NCBI GenBank assembly: GCA_963805125.1
Contig: CAWDTD010000001.1
Span: 1,116,001 to 1,180,000 of the forward strand
DNA length: 64,000 bases
Source: SbD1 sp963805125
Lineage (GTDB): Bacteria; Desulfobacterota; Syntrophobacteria; Syntrophobacterales; Syntrophobacteraceae
Direction: 5' to 3'
Both the position numbers and the translations under genes were made by a program. Shown here piece by piece: positions 1-8,804 of the stretch (positions within the stretch are counted from its first letter, which is position 1; each line of letters starts with the position of its first letter). The notes under the pieces are model-generated. The model saw nothing but the letters and a program-made list of their open reading frames with translations. It searched no databases and was not told the origin of the DNA.

Positions 1-1
1 T

Positions 2-2347
2 GCGTACACCAGCTATGACAGGACCGTGTACTACATAAACACCGGGGCCGACCACTGGCAGGATGCCCTCGATCTGCTGCTTTCCTACGTATCTGAAAAT
101 GTCGCAGACCCCAAAGAGGTTGCCAGGGAAAAGAAGGTCATCCAGCAGGAAATGAAAATGGGGGAGAGCAACCCGAATACCGAGTTATGGAAGCTGTTCG
201 TCCAGACTGCATACCAAAAAAATCCTGTTCGTTATCCCGTAATCGGCTATGAGGAGGTTTTCGTTCAACAGAGCCGGGAGGCCCTTGTAGACTATTATCA
301 GCAGCGCTACCAGCCGGAGAACGTGATAGTAGCTCTGGCAGGCAATGTTCAGGCGCCCAAAGTCCTTCAGTTTGTGGCGGAAAAGACCAAAAACTTTCTT
401 CCCAGAACCTCCGACCAGGTAGTCCTGCCCGAAGAGCCCCAGCAGGGAACCGTCCGGTGGGAGGAAAAAGAAGTTCCGATCGCCCGGCTTGTCCAGGCAA
501 TGATCGGATTTCCATCGGTAAATGCTTACGAAAAAGACCTTTATGCCCTTGACGTTCTCGCCCAGGTGATGGGTGAGGGCGAGACCTGCCGTTTGCGCTG
601 TCGTTTGAAAGAAGATCAGAACAAAGTCTTCAGCGTCGGCGCATCCAACTGGACGCCTGCTTTCGTTCGCGGCCAGTTCGTTATCTCGGTGTCCCTGTCT
701 CCTTCTCAGTGGCCCTCGGCGCTAAAGGACATCCAGGAGGAAATTGAGGGCTTCAAGACTACTGCAATCAGTACGGAGGAGTTGGATAAAGCCAAGAAAA
801 CGGCCATTGCCCAGCACATTTTCGACAAAGAATCGGTTTCAGCCAGGGCCGCTTCGTTTGCATCATCCTATTTACTCTCCGGCAATCCTTACTTTGACGA
901 TGAGTATGTCGACGGGATCCGCTCGGTAACGGCGGAACAGGTTCAGGCGGTGGCCCGGCAATATCTTGTGTCCGACCGCATGAACGTTGCGGTGATAAAG
1001 CCTCAGTCAACCGAGGTTGAGAACGTGGCGGCCGCCGAATGCCCGCCCCCGGTCACTCCGCCGGTTCGATTCAGCCGGATGAACAACGGGTTGAGGACGC
1101 TGATCAAGCAGGACTCCAACCTGCCTATTGTCACCCTGCAACTCTTCGGGACCGGCGGCCTCTCACTGGAGACCCTGGATCATCCGGGGCTCTCCGCCTT
1201 TACGGCCGGGTTGTTGACCGCCGGGACAAAATCCATGCAAAAACTCGCTTTACTGAGAAAAGTGGAGGATGCCGGCGGGGAAATCAGCGCCCAATCCGAT
1301 AACAATACCTACCATGTTTCCATCAAGGTGCTCAAAGAAGACTTCGACTGGGCCCTTGACCTTCTTGCCGATATTGCCCAGAACGCCCAGTTTCCTCAGG
1401 ACGAGATCGAAAAGCAGAGGCAGGACACGCTGGTTGCCATAAAAAAGCTCGATGAGAGCTGGCGGGCCGAGGTGATGAGACTGTTCAAGAAAAACTATTT
1501 CCAGAAAACTTCCTATGTGAACGACAAGCTGGGAACAGCGGAGTCCGTCAGGGCGTTTACGCGTGAGCAGATTCTTGCATTCTACCGCAAAATGGTGAAT
1601 CCGACTCATTCCGTCGTTGCGATCTACGGAGATGTCGATCCGGAAAAAGCCGCGCATCTCGTAGAGGAAAAATTCAGAAAATGGAGTGGGGCGCCGGTTG
1701 AAAAGTCAATGCCCGATGAGACTCATCAGATCGGCAGCCGCCGCACCATCGAGATAGAAAACGAAAAGAGCAGTTCGGCACTTTTCATCGGCACAAACGG
1801 ACTGGATATCAACAACTCCGAACGACCCGTGCTCGATGTGCTGACCGCTGTTCTCTCAGGAGGAGGTTCTCCGGCGGGCAGGATGTTCGACTCTCTTCGA
1901 GGCGGGGACCAGAACCTGGTTTATACAGTGAGCACTTTCCCGTTTTATGGGAAAAACGCCGGATTTTTCGGGGTCCTCACCCAGACCACCATGGCGAATC
2001 TGCCCAAGGTACAGGAAGTGATTGAGCAAGACCTGAAGCGGCTTACGGATGAACTTGTTCCGGAAGGCGAACTTGAAAAGGCCAAGGAGACCATAGTCGT
2101 AGGACTGAAGCTCAGCAGGGAAACACTGAGCAACCAGGCATCCGAGGCGGCGCTGGATGAAGTGCTGGGTCTCGGCTGGGATTACAGCCGGCGCTATCCG
2201 GACCTGGTCAAGGCAGTGAGCGCCGATCAGGTAAGAGGACTGGCCCGCAGGCTTTTTGCTCATACATTGATAGCGAGGACGCTGCCCAAGCACCCCACAG
2301 AGATACTTGCATCCCCGCCCCCTGCCAGGAGCGACGTGCAGATGTGA
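2..2347 (+). CDS. M16 family zinc peptidase, 5'-truncated by window edge
   Basis: The reading frame is open from base 2, so the true start lies upstream; the GTG at 26 is internal. About 780 residues remain. The visible part matches tandem M16 (pitrilysin/insulinase-like) peptidases: a downstream metal-binding helix segment near residues 30-50 (VAREKKVIQQEM, whose Glu residues are the expected third zinc ligand), a mid-domain, and a second M16-like half from about residue 345. The HxxEH zinc motif must lie upstream of the window. Such proteins degrade peptides in the periplasm or at the envelope. No partner gene follows. The family call is solid; substrate and location are inference. Confidence 0.9.
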   Translation, partial: AYTSYDRTVYYINTGADHWQDALDLLLSYVSENVADPKEVAREKKVIQQEMKMGESNPNTELWKLFVQTAYQKNPVRYPVIGYEEVFVQQSREALVDYYQQRYQPENVIVALAGNVQAPKVLQFVAEKTKNFLPRTSDQVVLPEEPQQGTVRWEEKEVPIARLVQAMIGFPSVNAYEKDLYALDVLAQVMGEGETCRLRCRLKEDQNKVFSVGASNWTPAFVRGQFVISVSLSPSQWPSALKDIQEEIEGFKTTAISTEELDKAKKTAIAQHIFDKESVSARAASFASSYLLSGNPYFDDEYVDGIRSVTAEQVQAVARQYLVSDRMNVAVIKPQSTEVENVAAAECPPPVTPPVRFSRMNNGLRTLIKQDSNLPIVTLQLFGTGGLSLETLDHPGLSAFTAGLLTAGTKSMQKLALLRKVEDAGGEISAQSDNNTYHVSIKVLKEDFDWALDLLADIAQNAQFPQDEIEKQRQDTLVAIKKLDESWRAEVMRLFKKNYFQKTSYVNDKLGTAESVRAFTREQILAFYRKMVNPTHSVVAIYGDVDPEKAAHLVEEKFRKWSGAPVEKSMPDETHQIGSRRTIEIENEKSSSALFIGTNGLDINNSERPVLDVLTAVLSGGGSPAGRMFDSLRGGDQNLVYTVSTFPFYGKNAGFFGVLTQTTMANLPKVQEVIEQDLKRLTDELVPEGELEKAKETIVVGLKLSRETLSNQASEAALDEVLGLGWDYSRRYPDLVKAVSADQVRGLARRLFAHTLIARTLPKHPTEILASPPPARSDVQM

Positions 2348-2446
2348 GCGGCATGGGTGAGCAGGTGATACGGAGTTGCGTTCAAGATTGTAGTAACGCA
2401 AAAGAGCGGGGGAATGATTCCCTCGCACCCCCCGGGATTTCGGCCA

Positions 2447-2489
2447 CACGCGCAAGCGCGTGAGGCCGAGCGTCAGGCGCTTGCGCGTG
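2447..2489. repeat. GC-rich perfect inverted repeat (13-bp arms)
   Basis: Arms CACGCGCAAGCGC (2447-2459) and GCGCTTGCGCGTG (2477-2489) are perfectly complementary across a 17-nt loop, 100 bases after the peptidase stop. No T-run follows, so an intrinsic terminator is not supported; the left arm is itself nearly self-complementary. It may be a dispersed palindrome or a factor-dependent 3' end. It lies in a poor, repeat-like 240-nt stretch with no credible gene. Confidence 0.6.
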
Positions 2490-2589
2490 GTTGCCCAGCA
2501 GAGCGCCGGGCGCCACCGTAGCGCCACTTTTAGCTGGCTGAGCAGCGGCTAAGTGGGTGTAGGGGGGCGCAACTCCCGCGCTTTTTAAA

Positions 2590-2960
2590 CGCGATCAACC
2601 GTATGCTTTTTTCAAAGAACCGGGCTTCGCAGTGAAACTGAATGTCACGAGTCGGCCTTCGGGGTTCGCGGGTCGCGAGTCAAAAGCCGAGACCTGTTTC
2701 ATTGCAAATACAGGCGAAATGCAGGGCTGGCCTGCGCAACATGCTGATTTAATTGACATATCGTTTTGTTTGCCGCAAAGTAACAACGAAATTCAGCGAG
2801 CGAATCACTGAATCCCTTGATTTTCCAACCAGATATCAAGTTCACTCCTGCCCCTTCACTCTGGACCGTTCACTGTTTTCAGGCTACAGGCCGCTGCTTG
2901 ATCCGGACAATATTATACATCATAAATAGAAGCACTGTCAAGCATAATATGAAGGAATAT
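2590..2960. repeat. Mosaic intergenic repeat shared with 38.07-38.60 kb
   Basis: Three blocks recur in the same order far away. The block ending GGGCTTCGCAGTGAAA (2620s) matches one near 38095. The motif CATTGCAAATACAGGCGAAA (about 2700) matches exactly near 38213, with variants near 38340 and 38470. The AT-rich block around CAATATTATACATCATAA (2907) matches around 38530. No open frame is conserved between copies, so this is dispersed non-coding sequence. Confidence 0.6.
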
Positions 2961-3728
2961 TTCAATCCCGGAAGTGCTGGGGGGGAAGCGGGAAGTGGGG
3001 GCACGTGCCGAAAGGGGAGAGGCGGATTCATTTTGTGAGTTTACGGGACTTCATGTAAGTGTAAAGGGAAAATTAAGGTGATTATGAGTCCTCACGATTC
3101 AGAAAATGCAGCATCTTCTGAAATGCTAAACTCTTTGCTTTCAGTTTGATTGCCTTTATTATAGTTCCAATGTGTGATAATATAGCCCTACAGTTCCTTC
3201 TGCCTTTCTTCCTTTCTATCGCCACGTATCACCCATATGCACTTGTCTAAGTGTTGTAACAAGGTCTTGAGCTCTAAGTTATCTGTGTTTTACGGACTGG
3301 ATACGCATAACAGTAGCATGTAGATGCCTTTATTGTTCATATCAGTGTCTCCCCATCTTCTACGAATAGACGTTTACCACAATAGTTGTACGAACACTTT
3401 GGATACAAGAGTATTCTTTTCAATGCGGCGCTGATCTCGAAGGGTAATAGACTCCGGCGGGTAGGGCAAAATGTATATAGCAGGCTTTTTCTGCTCAAGG
3501 CAATTGTTTCCTGATCTTGGTCTGGCACATGGGGCTGAGGTCAGTTTACTTGCAGTGCCATAAGATACGGTTTGCACAACCTTAAAAGGCGACCTGTGGT
3601 CTCAGCGTTTGCTGATCAGCCACCATTAGTTCTCTTTTACGCATTTGTAAACGTAACCGATCATTTTTGGGAGTACTGTGTTCTATGTTATCTCATAGCG
3701 TTAACACATCGCCTTGAAGTTCAAGGTA
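2961..3728. other. AT-rich stretch without a recognisable gene
   Basis: From about 3040 the sequence turns markedly more AT-rich than the flanking genes. Open frames here are short, overlap on both strands and show no recognisable domain or convincing ribosome site. On the minus strand it lies directly downstream of the truncated secreted peptide ending at 3729 and may be its decayed 3' continuation: reading through the stop gives a plausible YLELQGDVLTL stretch before a second stop. Confidence 0.5.
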
Positions 3729-3884
3729 TTACTTGCCGTATTTACTCTCAGCAACAAGCCACTTGCTACCATTTAAGCGTGTCACAAAATTTCTAAACTC
3801 AGGATCGGTTTGTGCAACAGCTATCGAGATAAATTCCAATACAAACACCATCGTCAACGCGCCAACTAACAGCTTCTGTTTCAT
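3729..3884 (-). pseudogene. Short secreted peptide, probably truncated gene
   Basis: An ATG at 3884 follows a perfect GGAGG nine bases upstream. The 51 residues begin with a clear signal peptide (MKQKLL, a hydrophobic core, then AVAQ as a likely cleavage site). The mature part is only about 25 residues (TDPEFRNFVTRLNGSKW...) and ends at TAA. Without that stop, the same frame continues into residues resembling a small extracytoplasmic beta-rich domain before further stops. The good start with no mature domain suggests a decayed gene, though a genuine short exported peptide cannot be excluded. No family is assigned. Confidence 0.45.
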
Positions 3885-3963
3885 GGCTTGTACCTCCAAA
3901 AAGTTATTGTCCGGAATAATGCATGAAGTTGGGCGCGATGCATCCGCACTGCATTTTAGCAAG

Positions 3964-4148
3964 CGTTCACCACAGAGACGGGGCATAGTCCGGTCAAGGA
4001 GAGGGCACAGAGGGAAGCGCAGTGGAAACGGAAAACAGACCCTAAAAAGAGCGGGGAAATGATTTTTCACTTTAAAGATCCCCACCCCCACCCCCAGAGC
4101 CGATCCATGGTTTACTCCCGGTTTTCCTCTGTGCCTCTGTGGTGAACG
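3964..4148. repeat. 185-bp element with 14-bp perfect terminal inverted repeats
   Basis: CGTTCACCACAGAG at 3964-3977 is the exact reverse complement of CTCTGTGGTGAACG at 4135-4148. The interior holds further CACAGAGG-like words and a C-rich CCCCACCCCCACCCCC run. No transposase is encoded, so it resembles a miniature inverted-repeat element or a long hairpin. The 15 bases either side show no obvious duplication. Confidence 0.5.
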
Positions 4149-4423
4149 GGTACGCATTTTGGGGTCGAATTCAGCCCTAAAAAGCTTCTGGCGCAACCCC
4201 AAAACGCGCGAAATATACGATTTCCCATCGAACATACAAGCGAAATGTGAGTGAGACCGCTTTTTGCAGTTTCAGGACACACTCCTTCCCCGCAGTTGAT
4301 GCGCTCGTTCCGCGGCCCCAGCGTATTTGATGGCCCTCAGGCGAAAATGATGCCATAGTAACGGGCTAGGAGCCTGTCGGAGGGATGGCATTAAGAGTCA
4401 TTTTCTGCTAATATGGCCTCACT

Positions 4424-4933
4424 ATGGGAAAGACATTCAAATCTTGCGACCGAAAACAAATGTTGCTGCTCCCGCCATCGTTGTTGGACTGGCTCCCGAA
4501 GGGACACCCGGTCTATTTCATATTGGATGTAGTCGAGCAGCTTGACCTCTCAAAAATATATGCCTCCTACCAGGGCGATGGCCGGGGACAGCCTCCGTAT
4601 GAACCGGGGATGATGACCGCCCTTGTTCTCTACGCTTACTGCACCGGGGTCCCCGGTTCCCGCCAAATCGAGAAGAAAACTTATGAAGACGTTGCCTTCC
4701 GGGTGATTGGGGCAAACAGGCATTCCGATCATGACACCATATGCGATTTCAGGAAGCGCCATCTCAAAGCCCTTGCCGGCCTTTTTATGCAGACCCTCAG
4801 ACTGTGCCAGAGAGCAGGGCTTGTCAAGCTGGGCCATGTGGCTCTTGACGAAGAGGCCAGGCAGGAAGCTTCCGAAAAACAGGGAGCCGAAGAGATCGAA
4901 AGTGAGATCGATAATGAGGGAGATACGTTATGA
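4424..4933 (+). pseudogene. Truncated IS1182/IS5-like transposase (N-terminal part)
   Basis: The first ~145 residues match the N-terminal DUF772 region of IS1182/IS5-group transposases (LPPSLLDWLPKGHPVYFILDV, GRGQPPYEPGMM, DHDTICDFRKRHL, GLVKLGHVALD). The frame then changes character to a short Glu-rich tail and stops at 4933, without the DDE catalytic region that should add 250 or more residues. The stop overlaps the otsA start by four bases (ATGA). A deletion has probably fused the IS start to DNA just upstream of otsA. It cannot encode an active transposase. Confidence 0.8.
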
Positions 4934-7176
4934 AAATCACCCTTCGCCTGATCGTATCCCTTGTCGTTGTGGTGGCGGTGGTCGCTGCGATTTTCTCATT
5001 TTACCAGGTGGATGAAGAGAAAGGCCGCATGACGACCGACCTGGACCGCAGGACGGCGATTCTTGCGGACAGCCTGCACGAATCCGTTGCCTCTCTTGTG
5101 CGGTCGGGGATACCCGAGTGGCTTAACCAGCTTGTTGTAAAATACGAGAGGCTGGAGGGTGTCGCCGTATTCGACATGGAGGGCAATATCATAGCTGCCA
5201 CACCAGAGATCGGGCCGAAGATACCCGGTCATTTCCCGATTGCGGTAAAAACCACTTTGAAAGGCAGACCTTCAAGTGAGTTCATGAACATAAACGGGAA
5301 AGAAATTTATGTCTATGTCCTGCCTCTCCGGACGAATGGGAAGATTATCGGCGCAATGGCCCTCTTCAGTGATGCCACGTATATAGGCGTGAGGTTGAAA
5401 GAGATATGGAAGTATAACCTGCTCAGGTTTCTCATATATACGCTTCTCATTGTTCTCATCACGGTGGTCGTTGTCAGGTGGAGCATTACAGGCCCCATTG
5501 CCCAGTTCGCCCAATGGATGAAGGAGATCAGGACTGGTAAGGGCAAGGTAGCACAATCGGTCCAAATCCCGAGGGGAGACATCCTTGCCTCCCTGATAAA
5601 CGAGGCCGCGCATCTCGCCAAGAGCCTTGCTGCCGCGCACGCCAAGGCGGATATAGAGGCCCGACGGCGTTTTAACGCCGCTTCGCTCTGGACCGCCCGC
5701 CGCCTGAGGGAGCAAATGCGCGTCGAACTCAGCGGAAAGAAACTGTTTCTGGTATCCAACCGTGAGCCATACATGCACGTCAAAGACGGGCATACGGTGA
5801 GGTGCATCGTCCCCGCCGGCGGCTTGGTCACCGCCCTGGACCCTGTGATGCGCATATGCGACGGGGTCTGGCTGGCCCACGGCGGAGGAGAAGCCGATCG
5901 GGAAACAGTGGACCTTGATGACAAGCTTCGCGTGCCCCCCGAAGAGCCGGCATATACGCTAAAGAGAGTCTGGCTTTCAAAAGACGAGGAAAAAGGCTAC
6001 TATTACGGCTTTTCCAATGAGGGTATATGGCCCCTTTGCCATATTGCCCACACCCGTCCGGTTTTTCGCCTCGAGGACTGGATCTATTATCAGAAGGTAA
6101 ACGAGAAATTCGCTGAAGAGCTGTTCAAAGAAATCGCCGGGGAGGAAAACCCCCTGGTGCTGGTCCAGGACTATCACCTGGCGCTCCTGCCGCTTCTTGT
6201 GAAGGAGAAGCGCCCGGACGCGCGGGTGGCGCTCTTCTGGCATATACCCTGGCCCAATCCCGAGGCTTTCGGCATCTGCCCATGGCAGCAGGAGATCCTT
6301 ATGGGGATGCTCGGAGCCGACCTTGTGGGTTTTCACATCCAGTTTCACTGCAATAACTTCCTCGACACGGTGGACCGTTTCCTTGAGTCCAAGACCGACT
6401 GGGAGCAATTCTCGGTCAGCAGGAGCGGCCATACGACCCTGGTAAAGTCATTCCCTATCGGGGTAAGCTTTGAAAGTTTCGCGGACAGGGAAGCAGCCAG
6501 GAAGGAGAGCGTGCCGCTGAGAAAACAGCTTCTCGATGAAATAGGAGTGCAGGCAGAACGCCTAGCCGTGGGCGTGGACCGTATCGACTACACGAAGGGC
6601 ATCCCGGAGCGCTTCAGGGCGGTCGAACGCTTTCTGGAAAAACATCCTGAATTCATCGGGGAATTTACCCTGGTGGAGTTGGGGGCGCCGAGCCGCACAT
6701 ATATAAAAAAATACCATGACTTCATGGCTGAAGTGGAGGAGACGGTCGAAAGCATAAACTGGCGTTTCGAGACAAAGGAGTGGAAACCGATCTTGTTTCT
6801 TAAGGCCCACCACAGCCACGAAGAGATCAACCGTTTTTACAAGGCGGCCGACCTCTGCATGGTCACCTCCCTCCATGACGGGATGAACCTGGTCGCAAAG
6901 GAATTCGTCTCAATCCGTGACGACGAAGACGGCGTCTTGATACTGAGCCAGTTCGCAGGCGCTTCAAGGGAACTCACTGACGCTCTTATAATAAATCCCT
7001 ACGACATAGAAGAAATGGCGGACGCCATCCATCGTTCCCTTGTGATGGGACCGCACGAGAAAAGCGAACGCATGGCGCGCATGCGCGCAGTGGTACGGGA
7101 CAATAATATCTATCGCTGGGCCGGGGATTTGATTGCGGCGCTTGCCCGCCTGCGTCCCTCAGAGGGTGTGGGATGA
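4930..7176 (+). CDS. otsA: Membrane-anchored trehalose-6-phosphate synthase with HAMP sensor module
   Basis: A 748-residue fusion. Residues ~5-25 are a membrane segment, ~26-160 an extracytoplasmic sensor-like domain, ~162-186 a second membrane segment, followed by a HAMP-like linker to ~240. A full GT20 domain follows from ~268, with SNREP, the PAGGLVTAL glycine loop, WHIPWP, VDRIDYTKG (~550) and HDGMNLVAKE (~649). GT20 enzymes make trehalose-6-phosphate from UDP- or GDP-glucose and glucose-6-phosphate. The ATG overlaps the upstream transposase stop, with GAGGGAG upstream as ribosome site. The otsB gene overlaps the 3' end by four bases. Ordinary OtsA is soluble and ~460-480 residues, so the sensor half is the oddity; signal control of synthesis is inference. 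Confidence 0.93.
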   Translation: MKITLRLIVSLVVVVAVVAAIFSFYQVDEEKGRMTTDLDRRTAILADSLHESVASLVRSGIPEWLNQLVVKYERLEGVAVFDMEGNIIAATPEIGPKIPGHFPIAVKTTLKGRPSSEFMNINGKEIYVYVLPLRTNGKIIGAMALFSDATYIGVRLKEIWKYNLLRFLIYTLLIVLITVVVVRWSITGPIAQFAQWMKEIRTGKGKVAQSVQIPRGDILASLINEAAHLAKSLAAAHAKADIEARRRFNAASLWTARRLREQMRVELSGKKLFLVSNREPYMHVKDGHTVRCIVPAGGLVTALDPVMRICDGVWLAHGGGEADRETVDLDDKLRVPPEEPAYTLKRVWLSKDEEKGYYYGFSNEGIWPLCHIAHTRPVFRLEDWIYYQKVNEKFAEELFKEIAGEENPLVLVQDYHLALLPLLVKEKRPDARVALFWHIPWPNPEAFGICPWQQEILMGMLGADLVGFHIQFHCNNFLDTVDRFLESKTDWEQFSVSRSGHTTLVKSFPIGVSFESFADREAARKESVPLRKQLLDEIGVQAERLAVGVDRIDYTKGIPERFRAVERFLEKHPEFIGEFTLVELGAPSRTYIKKYHDFMAEVEETVESINWRFETKEWKPILFLKAHHSHEEINRFYKAADLCMVTSLHDGMNLVAKEFVSIRDDEDGVLILSQFAGASRELTDALIINPYDIEEMADAIHRSLVMGPHEKSERMARMRAVVRDNNIYRWAGDLIAALARLRPSEGVG

Positions 7177-7973
7177 AAACAGGGACTCACACTGGGCCGG
7201 CCTATTTTTTCGGCAGTGAGGGCCGCAATATTGCAAGTATGCTGGCCGGCCGCAAAATCGCCCTTTTTCTGGATTTCGACGGCACTTTGACGCCGATACG
7301 GGAAGACCCCGCCCAATGCATTCTAGACGATGAAGCAAGGGAACTGCTGCAATGGTTTGCGAATTCCAGCCGGCATCAAGTAACCGTCTTGAGCGGGAGG
7401 ATGCTCGATGACGTTAAATCCAGGGTCGGCGTGAGCAATATATGTTACGGCGGCAATCACGGGCTGGTCATATCGGGAGAAGGCATGCGGTTTGTCCATC
7501 CTGGAGCTCTTTTGGCAAAGCCTCTCATTGATGAGGCGGGATGCAGGCTTGAAAAAGAGATCGAGCGCTTCGAGGGGGCCTGGGTCGAGAGAAAAAATTA
7601 TGCATTGAGCCTCCACTACCGCCTGGTGAACAAGAGCACGCTGCCGCTGTTAAGAAAGGCCTTCTACAAGGTTGCAGCAGAATTTTTGGCAAATAGCTCT
7701 TTGACCGTGATGAAAGGGAAAAAGGTCCTCGAACTGATGCCCGATATACCTTGGAACAAAGGCAATGCCGTCCTCTGGATTCTGGACCGGCTGCCCGAAA
7801 GATACATGCCTGTAATGGTCGGTGACGATGTAACGGATGAAACGGCTTTCAAAGCGCTTGAGAATGAGGGAATAACCATCCGAATAGCCAGGTCGAAAAG
7901 TACCTTTGCCCATTTTTATTTGAAAAATTGTCAGGGAACATTGCGGCTGCTGAAAACCATCCGGATGGCCTGA
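7173..7973 (+). CDS. otsB: Trehalose-6-phosphate phosphatase
   Basis: 266 residues, HAD superfamily. The nucleophile motif FLDFDGTLTP lies at ~31-40 and the late acidic motif VGDDVTDETAF at ~216-226. It dephosphorylates trehalose-6-phosphate to trehalose, completing the two-step cytoplasmic pathway begun by OtsA. The ATG overlaps the otsA stop (ATGA), so the two are translationally coupled. Length and motifs are normal. The following ~215 nt contain no gene. Confidence 0.95.
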   Translation: MKTGTHTGPAYFFGSEGRNIASMLAGRKIALFLDFDGTLTPIREDPAQCILDDEARELLQWFANSSRHQVTVLSGRMLDDVKSRVGVSNICYGGNHGLVISGEGMRFVHPGALLAKPLIDEAGCRLEKEIERFEGAWVERKNYALSLHYRLVNKSTLPLLRKAFYKVAAEFLANSSLTVMKGKKVLELMPDIPWNKGNAVLWILDRLPERYMPVMVGDDVTDETAFKALENEGITIRIARSKSTFAHFYLKNCQGTLRLLKTIRMA

Positions 7974-8190
7974 CGAAACGGAAGATGGGCGCGGACGCGC
8001 CGTCGCCGGGTAGAGACGCTTGCAAGGACGGCTTAGGTTTCAGGGGTCACAATCCAAAAACCTGGATTTGGACCTGAATCCGTGAGCTTATAAATATCAT
8101 TTTTCTTGTCTGTTTCTATTTAAGTCTTTGTAATAGTTTAGAATTTATGGCATTACGCCACCTCACAAGAACTCACTTGAGAGGTGAAGC

Positions 8191-8388
8191 ATGAAGCATT
8201 TCATCATCGCTCAGTCCAGAAAGGAATTCTATACCTCTCATTCGGGGCTCGCCCTTGCGGGGTTGTGTATCAACAGGCTTTGCTCATTACCGGCCAAGGC
8301 CAGGGATGCGTTCCCCGTCAGTGCCGGCGGCATCGGCCTTGACGATATCATTCGTAGTCACGCAGGGCTTCTCGCAATGGGAGTTTGA
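8191..8388 (+). pseudogene. IS1380-like transposase N-terminal scrap
   Basis: The 65-residue frame (FYTSHSGLALAGLCINRL ... DDIIRSHAGLLAMG) resembles the start of IS1380-group transposases, where a shared-glycine 'aGlaliG' and an 'iKayvGLl.qG' segment occur at similar spacing. The frame stops where the real protein would continue for some 400 residues, and the next 200 bases carry no continuation. Treat as a dead remnant. Confidence 0.55.
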
Positions 8389-8610
8389 CTCAGTTGTCCT
8401 GAAGTCCGCCCATTTTTCTTGGAACCGCTCCTGCTGGTGGTGCTGGACTCGGGCTATTTTTGATGCAAAGAATTGCCATGTAAGAGGTAAAGCAGTGGAG
8501 CAAAGGTGCTGTGATTCAATCTGACGGGCCGCGACTACCGGCACTGGGCGGGAACATCCTGTTTCTGAAACGATTGCTGCCTCAAAGCCCTTGTCTGGAT
8601 GGCAGGAGAA
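8389..8610. other. Non-coding stretch between IS scrap and repeat
   Basis: No open frame with a ribosome site or recognisable protein is seen. The sequence leads from the IS1380-like scrap into the ~130-bp repeat at 8611 and is probably IS-derived debris. Confidence 0.4.
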
Positions 8611-8741
8611 CATCGTGGGAGAAGGCCGCTATTAAACAGGTCATTTTTGGGTGAAAAACCGCATTTTAAGAGTCTAAAATGGCCAATCGGGACCAGTCCC
8701 TCATCGAGCAGTCAAGCTTTAGCTCGGCCCGACCCCAATCT
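8611..8741 (+). repeat. ~130-bp dispersed repeat, copy 1
   Basis: Begins CATCGTGGGAGAAGGCCGCT and ends AGCTCGGCCCGACCCCAATC. It is closely similar over its whole length to 10441-10577, more distantly to 38786-38911, and its 3' end recurs inverted near 43190-43230. No conserved reading frame. It lies just downstream of the PagL-like gene, which is on the other strand. Confidence 0.75.
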
Positions 8742-8804
8742 CCGAAAGAATTATAAAAGCTGTAGTCCATCTAATTGTTTCATAGCGGTTCCTGTAGAAT
8801 TGCA

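Noticed and set aside
2447..2489. Terminator for the M16 peptidase
   Set aside because: Strong stem but no T tract on either strand, so listed only as an inverted repeat.
1856..2527. Long minus-strand open frame over the end of the M16 peptidase
   Set aside because: It is the antisense shadow of the peptidase codons and extends into repeat sequence; no domain or ribosome site.
8255..8524. 89-residue open frame in a second frame over the IS1380 scrap
   Set aside because: No family signal; it is explained as a shifted reading of transposon debris.
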